DNA of 64,000 bases from Acidobacteria subdivision 13 bacterium RH2 MAG17b. GTDB lineage: Bacteria > Acidobacteriota > Terriglobia > UBA7540. The position numbers and the translations under genes are program-made. The notes below the pieces were generated by a model. That model saw nothing but the letters and a program-made list of their open reading frames with translations. It searched no databases and was not told the origin of the DNA. Below are positions 1 through 12,315 of this stretch, piece after piece. Each line of letters begins with the position of its first letter. Position 1 is the stretch's first letter. Location: assembly GCA_002197525.1 (NCBI GenBank), contig NFUN01000166.1, forward strand, positions 1 through 64,000, given 5' to 3'.

Positions 1-68
1 ACTACTAAACTTCATGGGAGCCAATATACGGTTGTTGTTCCACGCGCCACACAATATGGGCAATGTTG

Positions 69-104
69 GTGACGCAGGTCACATTGAGCCGTGACCGCGG
101 TCAC
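69..104. promoter_or_regulatory. two tandem GTGAC-N4-GTCAC palindromes (69-82 and 91-104), putative operator
   Basis: Read directly: GTGACGCAGGTCAC and GTGACCGCGGTCAC, centres 22 bp apart, upstream of the cytochrome gene. Confidence 0.5.
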
Positions 105-244
105 AGTGGCGGCAGGACAGGGTTATTAAACTTAGGATGCGTGGAAGAGAATTTGGCGTTGATAAAACTGTTGTCTTATGTAAAAACGGCCGCGGTGAGC
201 TTCACCGCTTTGGCATTCCGAGGTTGCAAAAAGGAGTGGCGAAG

Positions 245-1594
245 ATGAACGCGAAAAGGCTTATGGTTGTTCTAAGCGGGGTTGTACTTGGAGTTGTTGT
301 ACTGCTTTCTGTAAAAATGAAAGCGGTTCCAAGCTTTTCAAGGCAGACGGGGTTGCCCTGCTCGTCATGTCATTATACCTATCCGGAGCTCACGCCTTTT
401 GGCCGGTGGTTCAAGCTGAACGGGTATACACAAGCCAGCATTCAGAAAATCACCTCGAAGGGCGGCCCATCCCAATCAGGACTGAGCCTGAATCAATGGT
501 TGCCGATTTCCGTGCAGTTCCAATTGGGTGATAGCATGACAGAACGCCCCATTCCGGGCAGCCAGAACAACAGCTTCGAGTTTCCTCAATCGGCCAGCTT
601 GTTTCTGGCTGGCGCAGTAGCCAATAAAGCGGGCGTATTCGTGCAGTTGACCTACAGCGGCCAAAGCGACCATTTCGGCGCGGACAATATGGACCTTCGC
701 TATGCCAATTCAACCACGTTCGCAGGCAAGGATTTGGTCTATGGAATCACTCTGAATAACAACCCCACTGTGGAGGACCTGTGGAATGACGTTCCGGCAT
801 GGCGATACCCATGGTACGGCCCGGACGCCACACCCACGCCGGCGGCGGGCGCACTGATCGACGGCGGCCTGGCTCAGGACGTTGCGGGCATCGGCGAGTA
901 TTCGATGTGGGACAATCATTTCTATGAGGACGTTTCCATCTACCGGACCGCCCACATCGGCTCGCCTTTCCCAACCACAGGAACCGGCTTCGGCTTCAAC
1001 ATCCGGGGCGTAGCGCCTTACTGGAGACTGGCGTGGCAGCAGAGCAAAGGCAACAGTTATTTGGAAGTCGGAACCTACGGCATGTACGTGGAATCCTCAC
1101 CCAACGCGGTCGCCGGACCGTTTGATAAGTACATGGATGTGGCAGGCGATGCGCAGTACGAGCTGGTGCTGCCCAAGCTGCACAATGACGTGATTACGCT
1201 GCACAGTACTTACATTCACGAGTCGAATAACCAGATGGCGAGTTTCGAGCAGGGACTCGTGGCAGAGCCCAAGCACCAGTTGAACACCTATCGTCTGGAC
1301 GGAACCTATCATTTCGGCAACAAGTACGGCCTGACAATGGGGTACTTCCTGACCTACGGCTTTCCGGACAGCCTGCTTTACGCCCCTGGGGCAGTTTCAG
1401 GGAGCGCCAATGGGAGTCCGAAGAGCGATGGATTCACCTGGCAGGCAGCCTATTGGCCCGTGCAAAACATCGAGTTGCTCGGGCAGTATACTGACTATCT
1501 GACGTTCAACGGATTGCCAACGAATTACGATGGGGCCGGCCGTAACGCCTCAAATAACAACGCGGTGTACTTCATGGTTCAGTTCGTCTATTAG
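245..1594 (+). CDS. outer-membrane porin-like protein with N-terminal c-type heme motif (CSSCH)
   Basis: Signal-like N-terminus, GLPCSSCHYTYPELTPFGRWFKLNGY heme motif, beta-rich remainder ending in aromatic residues (VYFMVQFVY). ATG at 245 preferred to the upstream start at 137. Confidence 0.75.
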   Translation: MNAKRLMVVLSGVVLGVVVLLSVKMKAVPSFSRQTGLPCSSCHYTYPELTPFGRWFKLNGYTQASIQKITSKGGPSQSGLSLNQWLPISVQFQLGDSMTERPIPGSQNNSFEFPQSASLFLAGAVANKAGVFVQLTYSGQSDHFGADNMDLRYANSTTFAGKDLVYGITLNNNPTVEDLWNDVPAWRYPWYGPDATPTPAAGALIDGGLAQDVAGIGEYSMWDNHFYEDVSIYRTAHIGSPFPTTGTGFGFNIRGVAPYWRLAWQQSKGNSYLEVGTYGMYVESSPNAVAGPFDKYMDVAGDAQYELVLPKLHNDVITLHSTYIHESNNQMASFEQGLVAEPKHQLNTYRLDGTYHFGNKYGLTMGYFLTYGFPDSLLYAPGAVSGSANGSPKSDGFTWQAAYWPVQNIELLGQYTDYLTFNGLPTNYDGAGRNASNNNAVYFMVQFVY

Positions 1595-1655
1595 AGCACG
1601 ATCCGCCATTCCTCATACGACGGCGGTGAAACGTCTGACTGGGAGGTTTGTGAAA

Positions 1656-2387
1656 ATGCGGCGAACAAAAATAGTGGAAGTAGCGGCGCTTCTGGTAGTT
1701 TTCTGGGCGGGCATGGGCAAGGCAGCGCTCGCCGCCGGCGCAGTAACTGGCATCGAGGGGGCGGTGCATTTTGAAGGAGCGCATCCCAAGCTAAAGCCCA
1801 TTCTGATGAACCAGGATGCGTATTGTATGAAGGTAAACCAAGGAACCAGGGTCTACTTTCAGGACGAAGAAGTGAATAGCAATAACACGCTTCCCAACGT
1901 GTTCATCTACGTCGAATCAGGACTCGAAAACTACCACGCCCAGACTCCGGCGGCGGTGGTGACGTTGGACCAGATCAAGTGCGTGTACGCGCCGCACGTG
2001 CTTGGGATCATGGTGGGGCAGAAGCTAAAAGTCGTCTCAAGCGACCTGACAACGCACAACATTCACGCGATGCCTAAAGATAACCGCTCCTGGAACCAAA
2101 GCCAGACGCCTGGCGCGCCGGCTTTCACCAAGGTCTTCACGCATCCGGAGATCATGGTGCCGGTAACGTGCAACCAACATGCGTGGATGTCCGCCTACAT
2201 CGGCGTAATGAGCAATCCATTCTACGCTGTCACGGGCGGCAAGGGATCTTATAGCATCGAGGGTTTGCCACCAGGACACTACACCATTGGGGCCTGGACG
2301 GCGGCGTTTGGAACCGCGACGGAACAGGTAAATGTGGAAACAGGACACATGGCGACGCTGGACTTCACGTTCCACCATGGCCGGTAG
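1656..2387 (+). CDS. cupredoxin-like / carboxypeptidase-regulatory-like periplasmic protein
   Basis: Signal peptide; HNIHAM and CNQHAWM (candidate Cu ligands); C-terminal GSYSIEGLPPGHYTIGAW as in CarboxypepD_reg domains. Confidence 0.65.
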   Translation: MRRTKIVEVAALLVVFWAGMGKAALAAGAVTGIEGAVHFEGAHPKLKPILMNQDAYCMKVNQGTRVYFQDEEVNSNNTLPNVFIYVESGLENYHAQTPAAVVTLDQIKCVYAPHVLGIMVGQKLKVVSSDLTTHNIHAMPKDNRSWNQSQTPGAPAFTKVFTHPEIMVPVTCNQHAWMSAYIGVMSNPFYAVTGGKGSYSIEGLPPGHYTIGAWTAAFGTATEQVNVETGHMATLDFTFHHGR

Positions 2388-2451
2388 CTGCGGGCGTTCG
2401 GAAGGAAGTTAAGGCAGGGGCTCTGCCGGCAATGCCGCGGCCCCTGCCTTG

Positions 2452-5685
<3,234 letters not shown>

Positions 5686-5775
5686 TAAGAATCACTTTCG
5701 CGTGTTGAGGACACACTCTTGTTATTTTATGGGCGGTTCCGCCGGGAAGCAAGCCGCAAAGCCGCTCAGTTTGCC

Positions 5776-5835
5776 GTAGCGCCGACCTTCAGGTCGGCAT
5801 TTTGAAGGCTGTGCCGGGCTGAAGCCCGGCGCTAC
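5776..5835. repeat. double-hairpin intergenic repeat (GCCGACCTTCAGGTCGGC ... GCCGGGCTGAAGCCCGGC) bounded by GTAGC/GCTAC
   Basis: Two near-perfect hairpins read directly; related in layout to other copies in the window. Confidence 0.7.
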
Positions 5836-5975
5836 AAAAAAAGCCGTCACTATAATTTGTAATTCTCAATAAGCTTGGTGTCGCAACATCGGCAAAAATT
5901 GCCGATCCCTCCGGAGGACCTCAGCGGCCGTCCCCTTATTTCCATCCTCTCCCTCGCCCCCATCGGGGGAGAGAG

Positions 5976-6090
5976 TCTGTGTGAAAACTGCGGCTGTAGC
6001 GGCGATCTGCGATCGCCGGTCTCTGTTTTTCAATAGCCTCGGCGCTCCTAGAGCGCCGCACCCACTCAAAAACGGTAGTTTTCACACAGA
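5976..6090 (-). repeat. MITE-like family A, copy A1 (115 bp, TIR TCTGTGTGAAAACTrC)
   Basis: Terminal inverted repeats; its reverse complement aligns along its length with copy A2 at 12025-12139. Confidence 0.8.
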
Positions 6091-6229
6091 CTCGAGAGGG
6101 TGTCGCGCGTAGCGGGACAGGTGCGGGGCGACAAGACAACTCGCCCCTCTGAGGCGAAGCCAGGCGTGCTATAATTTGGATTAGCGCCGCAAGTTCAGCC
6201 TGCGCAATGGCGTTCGCGGAGAACAACTC

Positions 6230-7171
6230 ATGCCTATCGACTACTACGAGAAAGTTTGGCACAACGGAAGGTTTATTCCCTGGCAGGACGCCAACATCCA
6301 CGTAGGATCGCACGCGCTTCATTACGGCTCCTGCCTGTTTGAAGGCATCCGCTGCTACGAAACGCCGCAGGGCCCGGCCATTTTCCGGCTGAAGGAACAC
6401 ACCACCCGCCTGGTGAATTCCTGCAAGATTTACCGCATGGAACTCGACTATTCCTGCGATCAACTCCAGGAAGCCATGGTTGAGCTTATCCGCGTGAACC
6501 AGGCGCAGCACGCCTATATCCGCCCGGTGGCTTTTCGCGGCTACGGCGAAATCGGCGTGAATCCGCTCAAAAACCCCATCGAAATTTACATTCTTACCTG
6601 GCGCTGGGGGAAATACCTGGGCGATGAAGCGTTGAAGAACGGAATCGACGTTTGCGTTTCCTCCTGGAACCGGCTCGCTCCCAACACCATTCCCGCCATG
6701 GCCAAGGCGTCCGCGAATTACATGAATTCGCAACTCATCAAGATGGAAGCCGCCATCAACGGCTATACCGAGGGCATCGCGCTCGATAATTCGGGCAACG
6801 TCAGCGAGGGGAGCGGAGAAAACATTTTCATCATGCGCGATGGCAGGCTTTATACGCCTCCGCTCGCCTGCTCCGTGCTGCCCGGCATCACCCGCGATTC
6901 CGTCATCACGCTGGCTGAGGACATGGGTTTGGTTGTGGTCGAGCAGGCGATCCCGCGCGAGGCGCTCTACATCGCCGACGAGGTGTTCTTCACCGGCACG
7001 GCGGCGGAAATCACGCCCATCCGCTCGGTTGACCGCATCGTGATCGGCCGCGGCCAACCCGGCGCTATCACGCGCAAGCTGCAGGAAAAGTTGCTTTCCA
7101 TTGCTGCGGGCAAAGCGGACGATAAGTACGGCTGGCTCACCTCCTGCGCGCAGCCGGTGCCTGTGAAGTAG
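6230..7171 (+). CDS. ilvE: branched-chain amino acid aminotransferase
   Basis: Class IV aminotransferase: HYGSCLFEGIRCYET, EGSGENIFI, FFTGTAAEITPI. Confidence 0.93.
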   Translation: MPIDYYEKVWHNGRFIPWQDANIHVGSHALHYGSCLFEGIRCYETPQGPAIFRLKEHTTRLVNSCKIYRMELDYSCDQLQEAMVELIRVNQAQHAYIRPVAFRGYGEIGVNPLKNPIEIYILTWRWGKYLGDEALKNGIDVCVSSWNRLAPNTIPAMAKASANYMNSQLIKMEAAINGYTEGIALDNSGNVSEGSGENIFIMRDGRLYTPPLACSVLPGITRDSVITLAEDMGLVVVEQAIPREALYIADEVFFTGTAAEITPIRSVDRIVIGRGQPGAITRKLQEKLLSIAAGKADDKYGWLTSCAQPVPVK

Positions 7172-7334
7172 GCGCGGCTTGGCCGTGCCATGCCGCCGCT
7201 GGCCGGGAAAAGGCCGCAGCGCCGCTCCCCGTTAACCTTTTCGCGCCGCTTTGCCGATAACCCCCAGGAATCAACTAACCCGGCGCGCCCCATCCCACCA
7301 CGCGGGAAGGGCTCTCCGGTGGAGGAAAAAAGGC

Positions 7335-8474
7335 ATGACGATCGAAGATCTCTTGCGCAAAGCGTCGGAATCAGGCGCCTCAGACCTGCACCTGAAGGCG
7401 GGCAATTACCCCTATATCCGGGTTGACGGGAACTTGCACCCGATCACCGAGTTTCCCCGCCTCACCGCCGAAGCGATGCAGGGCTTCGCTTTCAGCATCA
7501 TGAACGCCCGGCAGAAGCAGAAATTCAAGGACTCGGCGGAAGTGGACATGAGCTATGCCGTCCCCGGCCTTGGCCGGTTCCGCGTCAACGCCTTTCAGGA
7601 GCGGGGCATGCTCGGCATGACGCTGCGTGTGATCCCTCCGGTGATTCGCGGCATTGAGGAGCTTCACCTGCCGCGCGTGGTCCACAAACTCTGCGAGGAA
7701 CGGCGCGGGCTGGCGCTTGTGACAGGCGCCACCGGCAGTGGCAAGTCCACCACGCTCGCCGCCATGATCGACCGCATTAACTCCACGCGCGCCGACCACA
7801 TTATTACCATCGAAGACCCCATCGAGTTTTACCATCAGGACAAAAAAGGACTCATCAACCAGCGCGAAGTCGGCTTTGACACACCCGGCTTCGAGGTGGC
7901 CCTGCGCTCCGCCCTTCGCCAGGACCCGGACGTGATTCTGGTGGGCGAAATGCGCGACATCGAAACCATGCGGACGGCCATCTCCGCTGCCGAGACTGGG
8001 CACATGGTCTTCTCCACCTTGCACACGCTCGACGCCCAGGAAACCGTCCAGCGCATCATCACCATATTTCCGGCCGATGAGCAGCGGCAGGTGCGGCTGC
8101 AACTGGCCTCCACGCTGAAGGGCGTGATTTCGCAGCGCCTGGTGCGGCGTGCGGACGGACACGGCCGCGTTCCGGCGGTCGAAGTGCTCATGGCCACCGA
8201 CTTCATCCGCGAGTGCATCATCAATCCGGAAAAAACGCGCCTCATCCGCGAGATCATGGCCTCCGGCACCTCGCAGTACGGCATGCAGACGTTTGATCAG
8301 TCGTTGTATGATCTGTACTCGCAGAAATTAATCACCCTGGAAGAGGCCTCCATGTCTTCCTCAAACCCGCAGGAATTGAAGCTGCGCATCGACGGCATCG
8401 GCTCCACCACCGAGGCGGCCCGCGAGGAAATGGAGCGCGCGATGCTCTCCCGCGTGGAACGGCTTGGCGGCTAA
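7335..8474 (+). CDS. pilT: type IV pilus retraction ATPase PilT
   Basis: ASDLHLKAG, Walker A GATGSGKSTTLAAMID, VGEMRDIETMRTAISAAETGH. Confidence 0.95.
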   Translation: MTIEDLLRKASESGASDLHLKAGNYPYIRVDGNLHPITEFPRLTAEAMQGFAFSIMNARQKQKFKDSAEVDMSYAVPGLGRFRVNAFQERGMLGMTLRVIPPVIRGIEELHLPRVVHKLCEERRGLALVTGATGSGKSTTLAAMIDRINSTRADHIITIEDPIEFYHQDKKGLINQREVGFDTPGFEVALRSALRQDPDVILVGEMRDIETMRTAISAAETGHMVFSTLHTLDAQETVQRIITIFPADEQRQVRLQLASTLKGVISQRLVRRADGHGRVPAVEVLMATDFIRECIINPEKTRLIREIMASGTSQYGMQTFDQSLYDLYSQKLITLEEASMSSSNPQELKLRIDGIGSTTEAAREEMERAMLSRVERLGG

Positions 8475-8973
8475 GACAAATCCCACGAACCCTCTCGCGG
8501 CGGCGCTGCAAATGCTCGCGCGCCGCCCTCATTCGCGCGCCGAAGTGCGCCGCGCGCTCGAACGCAAATTCGGGCGCTCCGAAGCGGTGGACGAAGCCAT
8601 CGCCCGCCTGCGCGCGCTCGGCTATCTCGACGACCGCAAGTTCGCGCTGCAATACGCTTCCATGCTCGCCCGCAGCCGTGGATTTGGCCGCGAGCGCATC
8701 CGCCGCGAGCTGCGCGCGAAGTTCGTTGAAGGCGCCGCCATCGATCCCGCGCTCGATGCCGCCCTCGAAGAAACCGGCGAACGCGATCTGCTTGAGCGCG
8801 CCCTCGAAAAGAAACTCCGAACCCTCCGCCTTCCCCTAACCCGCCCCAAATTTTACGCGCTCTGCCAGAGCTTGATGCGGCTCGGATTCCGCTCCGATGA
8901 TATTATGAAAGCGGTGCGCTCCCGGCCGGAGCTGAAGCCCCAAACCAGGGCCATTGAGTCATTGGATGATTGA
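8464..8973 (+). CDS. recX: regulatory protein RecX
   Basis: RPHSRAEVRRALERKFG...AIARLRALGYLDDRKFA; alternative start overlapping the pilT end. Confidence 0.8.
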   Translation: MAAKTNPTNPLAAALQMLARRPHSRAEVRRALERKFGRSEAVDEAIARLRALGYLDDRKFALQYASMLARSRGFGRERIRRELRAKFVEGAAIDPALDAALEETGERDLLERALEKKLRTLRLPLTRPKFYALCQSLMRLGFRSDDIMKAVRSRPELKPQTRAIESLDD

Positions 8974-9018
8974 TTCAGTAATTCAATGAACCAATGATTC
9001 AATGATGCAATGAATCAA
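8955..9018. repeat. degenerate ATTCAATGA-type short repeat cluster
   Basis: cattggatgattgattcagtaattcaatgaaccaatgattcaatgatgcaatgaatcaa between recX and alaS. Confidence 0.6.
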
Positions 9019-9025
9019 TTTCCCT

Positions 9026-11872
9026 ATGACTTCAAATCAAATTCGCCAAACCTTTCTTGACTTCTTTGCCGCGCGCGGCCACCGCATCGTGCGCTCGTCC
9101 TCGCTCGTACCGGCCAACGACCCGACGTTGCTGTTTTCAAACGCTGGGATGAACCAGTTCAAGGACGTCTTCCTGGGCCGCGAAAAGCGCGACTACTCCC
9201 GCGCCTGCTCCTCGCAGAAATGCGTGCGCGCCGGAGGCAAACACAACGACCTCGAACAGGTGGGCCGCACTACGCGCCACCATACATTCTTCGAGATGCT
9301 CGGGAATTTCAGCTTTGGCGATTACTTCAAGAAGGAAGCTATCCCCTGGGCCTGGGAATTGATCACAGATGTCTACAAAATTCCGCGCGAGAAGCTCACC
9401 ATCACCGTTTTCCGCGAAGACGATGAAGCTGAGGAAATCTGGGCCAAGATTGTACCGCGTGAGCGCATCTTTCGCATGGATGAGAAGGACAACTTCTGGG
9501 CGATGGGCGATACCGGCCCGTGCGGCCCGTGCTCGGAAATCCATTACGACATGGGCGCGGCGGCGAGCGATCAGGGCCATACCGAGTGCAAGTTCCCTTG
9601 CGATTGCGGGCGTTATGTCGAACTGTGGAATCTGGTCTTCATGCAGTTTAACCGCATCTGTGATGCGTGCGAGCCCGGCACGCAGAAATGCATCAAGACG
9701 CATGACGAGCCTTTGCCTAAGCCTTCTGTGGACACCGGCGCCGGTCTGGAACGCCTGGCAGCAGTTCTGCAAGGCAAGCTCTCGAATTTCGATACCGACC
9801 TTTTCAAGCCGCTCATCGACGAAGCCGCCGAGCTTGCGAACGTCGAATACGGCGCAAATCACGAAACCGACGTTTCGCTGCGCATCATCGCCGACCACAG
9901 CCGCGCCGCCACGTTCTTGATTTCCGACGGCGTGCTCCCCTCAAATGAAGGCCGGGGTTACGTTCTGCGCCTTATCATCCGCCGCGCCTTATATCACGGC
10001 CAAACGCTCGGCCTGAACGATCCGTTCTTGTACAAAATGGCCGGCGAAGTCGTTGAGCTAATGAAAGGCGCATATCCGGAGTTAGTCGAGAGCGCGCAGC
10101 ATATCGCGAAGGCGATCAAGATTGAGGAGGAGCGCTACGAACAAACAATCGCGATCGCATTGAGGGAGCTCGACAAGGCTATGGTCGTTCTGGACTCGGG
10201 CGATGAGGTGACATTCAGGGAGTGGAAGGGCAATCCCGGCATACGAAGGGGTTGGCTGAGGCCGGTCCAGATCATTCCAGGGGCAGAGCATATGTATTCG
10301 GTCCCACCCAAAGGAGCCGCGTGGATTCGCGGCGAAGATGTGTTCCGACTGCACGACACCTTCGGACTACGGCCGGACTTCCTCGCAGACATAGTTAAGG
10401 ACTATGGGCTGACTATAGAGTGGCACGGTTACGAGATCGAGATGCGAGACCAGCGCGAGCGGGCGAGGGCTTCGTGGAAAGGTACCGCAAAGCAAGCCGC
10501 TAGTCCTACCTATCAAATGCTTGCCGGCGGGATGTTCAGTGTCCCGCATCCTGAAGGCGGGGTGGATATTCCGCCGCCGAGCCATTGGCGTACCGAATTC
10601 CTCGGTTACGGAGAAACCACGGCTTCCCAGTGCAAGGTCCTTGCCGTCGTCCGCGACGATCGAAGCAAGTATGAGTTGGGCGCCGGCGAGTACGGCGAGA
10701 TCATTCTCGACCACACGCCGTTTTACGCCGAAGCGGGCGGGCAAGTCGGTGATATTGGGCATTTCTATGCGCCGGGAAACGATCATGAGGTGGCGCACAT
10801 TACCGATACCTACCGGCCAGTGACGGGCGTGATCGCGCACAAGGCCATCGCGCGCGATACGGTGCGCGTCGGCGACGTGGTGGCGGCGGTGGTGGATGCA
10901 GAGCGCCGCGATGCGATCCGTCGCAATCACACGGCCACACATTTATTGCACGCGGCGCTGCGAACGACGCTTGGGACGCACGTGAAGCAGGCCGGATCGC
11001 TTGTGGCGCCCGACCGGCTACGTTTCGATTTCACCCATTTTGCCCCGCTCGGCGAGCAAGACGTGCTCGACATCGAGGATTTGGTGAATCAGCACGTGCT
11101 GAAGAATGAAGAAGTCGTTACCGTGGAAATGCCCCGCGAGGAGGCGCTGAACTCCGGCGCCATGGCGCTGTTCGGCGAAAAATATGGGGACAAAGTCCGC
11201 GTGGTCTCCGTCGCGGACGGCTCATTTTCCAAAGAGCTTTGTGGCGGCACGCACGTGCGGCGCACGGGTGACATTGGCCTGTTCAAGCTGATCTCCGAAA
11301 GCAGCGTGGCCGCAGGCACGCGCCGCATCGAAGCGCTCACGGGCGGCGGTGTGCTCGCGGAGCTGCGCCGCGCAAATGAAACTCTCTCCGGCCTTGCTGC
11401 AATTCTGCGCGCAAAGCCCGACGATCTGCTCGTGGCCGCCGAAAAGCTTGCCGAAGAAGAGAAAAGGCTGCGCAAGGAATTGGAGGCGGCGCAGATCAAG
11501 CGCGCCGTCGCTGCCGCCGGAAATCTGCTGGATCACGCGCAGGACGTTAAGGGCGTGCGCGTGGTCTCCGCGCGGGTCGAAGTTCCGGACCGCGCCGCCA
11601 TGCGCCAGATGGTGGATAACCTGCGCGGCAGGCTAGGCTCCGGCGTCATTGTGCTTGGCAGCGCGGAGGACGGCAAAGTGTCGCTCGTGGCTGCGGTTTC
11701 AAAAGACCTCACGGCCAAGCTCGACGCCGGTAAAATAGTCAAAGCCGCCGCCGTCTTGGTCGAAGGCTCGGGCGGCGGCCGCAAGGATTTGGCCGAAGCG
11801 GGCGGCAAAAATCCCGCCAGGCTGGCGGAAGCCCTGGAAGCCGTTCCCGGCATCGTCGAAGGGATGCTTTAA
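9026..11872 (+). CDS. alaS: alanyl-tRNA synthetase
   Basis: TFLDFFAARGHRIVRSSSLVPANDPTLLFSNAGMNQFKD; NHTATHLLHAALR; CGGTHVRRTGDIG; GGKNPARL. Confidence 0.97.
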   Translation: MTSNQIRQTFLDFFAARGHRIVRSSSLVPANDPTLLFSNAGMNQFKDVFLGREKRDYSRACSSQKCVRAGGKHNDLEQVGRTTRHHTFFEMLGNFSFGDYFKKEAIPWAWELITDVYKIPREKLTITVFREDDEAEEIWAKIVPRERIFRMDEKDNFWAMGDTGPCGPCSEIHYDMGAAASDQGHTECKFPCDCGRYVELWNLVFMQFNRICDACEPGTQKCIKTHDEPLPKPSVDTGAGLERLAAVLQGKLSNFDTDLFKPLIDEAAELANVEYGANHETDVSLRIIADHSRAATFLISDGVLPSNEGRGYVLRLIIRRALYHGQTLGLNDPFLYKMAGEVVELMKGAYPELVESAQHIAKAIKIEEERYEQTIAIALRELDKAMVVLDSGDEVTFREWKGNPGIRRGWLRPVQIIPGAEHMYSVPPKGAAWIRGEDVFRLHDTFGLRPDFLADIVKDYGLTIEWHGYEIEMRDQRERARASWKGTAKQAASPTYQMLAGGMFSVPHPEGGVDIPPPSHWRTEFLGYGETTASQCKVLAVVRDDRSKYELGAGEYGEIILDHTPFYAEAGGQVGDIGHFYAPGNDHEVAHITDTYRPVTGVIAHKAIARDTVRVGDVVAAVVDAERRDAIRRNHTATHLLHAALRTTLGTHVKQAGSLVAPDRLRFDFTHFAPLGEQDVLDIEDLVNQHVLKNEEVVTVEMPREEALNSGAMALFGEKYGDKVRVVSVADGSFSKELCGGTHVRRTGDIGLFKLISESSVAAGTRRIEALTGGGVLAELRRANETLSGLAAILRAKPDDLLVAAEKLAEEEKRLRKELEAAQIKRAVAAAGNLLDHAQDVKGVRVVSARVEVPDRAAMRQMVDNLRGRLGSGVIVLGSAEDGKVSLVAAVSKDLTAKLDAGKIVKAAAVLVEGSGGGRKDLAEAGGKNPARLAEALEAVPGIVEGML

Positions 11873-11874
11873 CT

Positions 11875-11952
11875 GGTGCGGCGCTGTCCCTTCGCTTCGC
11901 TCAGGGCAGGCTCTCAGCGCCGAAAGACGCCAGTGCGGACACCGGCGCCACA
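11875..11952. repeat. intergenic double-hairpin core repeat with internal CTTCGCTTCGCTCAGGGCAGG segment
   Basis: GGTGCGGCGCTGTC...CTCAGCGCCGAAAGACGCC...GCGGACACCGGCGCCACA; related to copies at 35863 and 38443. Confidence 0.55.
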
Positions 11953-12024
11953 GGCAAGGCGCGCGCAAGCACCTTGGAGTGCGGCAGCGTAGCTGCCGCT
12001 TTTGCTTGGCTCGTGGTTTGATAC

Positions 12025-12139
12025 TCTGTGTGAAAACTGCCGGTTTTAAGTTGGTGCGGCGCTCTATGAGCGCCGAAGCTATTGAAAAATCAAGACCGGC
12101 GGTCACAGACCGCCGCTACAACCGCAGTTTTCACACAGA
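12025..12139 (+). repeat. MITE-like family A, copy A2 (115 bp, perfect 16-bp TIR TCTGTGTGAAAACTGC)
   Basis: TIRs read directly; same length and aligned with A1. Confidence 0.85.
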
Positions 12140-12285
12140 TTATTCAAGCGCATATCGTGCGCGGCCAGACTACATGGCGAGGGCAAAGCTCATATATCTG
12201 CGCCGTGGAAGGCGCGACGGGGTGGCCACGGTGGGAGCTTTGCTCCCGCACTCCACATGAGGCCAGCCGCGCGGACCCATTTCCC

Positions 12286-12315
12286 TTGACTCTTTATGGC
12301 CTAGTTGTGTAGACT
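12286..12315 (+). promoter_or_regulatory. sigma70-like promoter TTGACT-N18-TAGACT
   Basis: Hexamers and spacing read directly; followed by a 27-codon ORF (12322-12405). Confidence 0.45.

Noticed and set aside
5971-6098. Possible GAGAG target-site duplication around family A copy A1
   Set aside because: The right-hand GAGAG is not immediately adjacent to the TIR and A2 shows no comparable duplication, so it is not supported.
5936-7057. 373-aa minus-strand ORF opposite ilvE
   Set aside because: Runs through the MITE-like repeat and antisense to ilvE; no protein-family signature.
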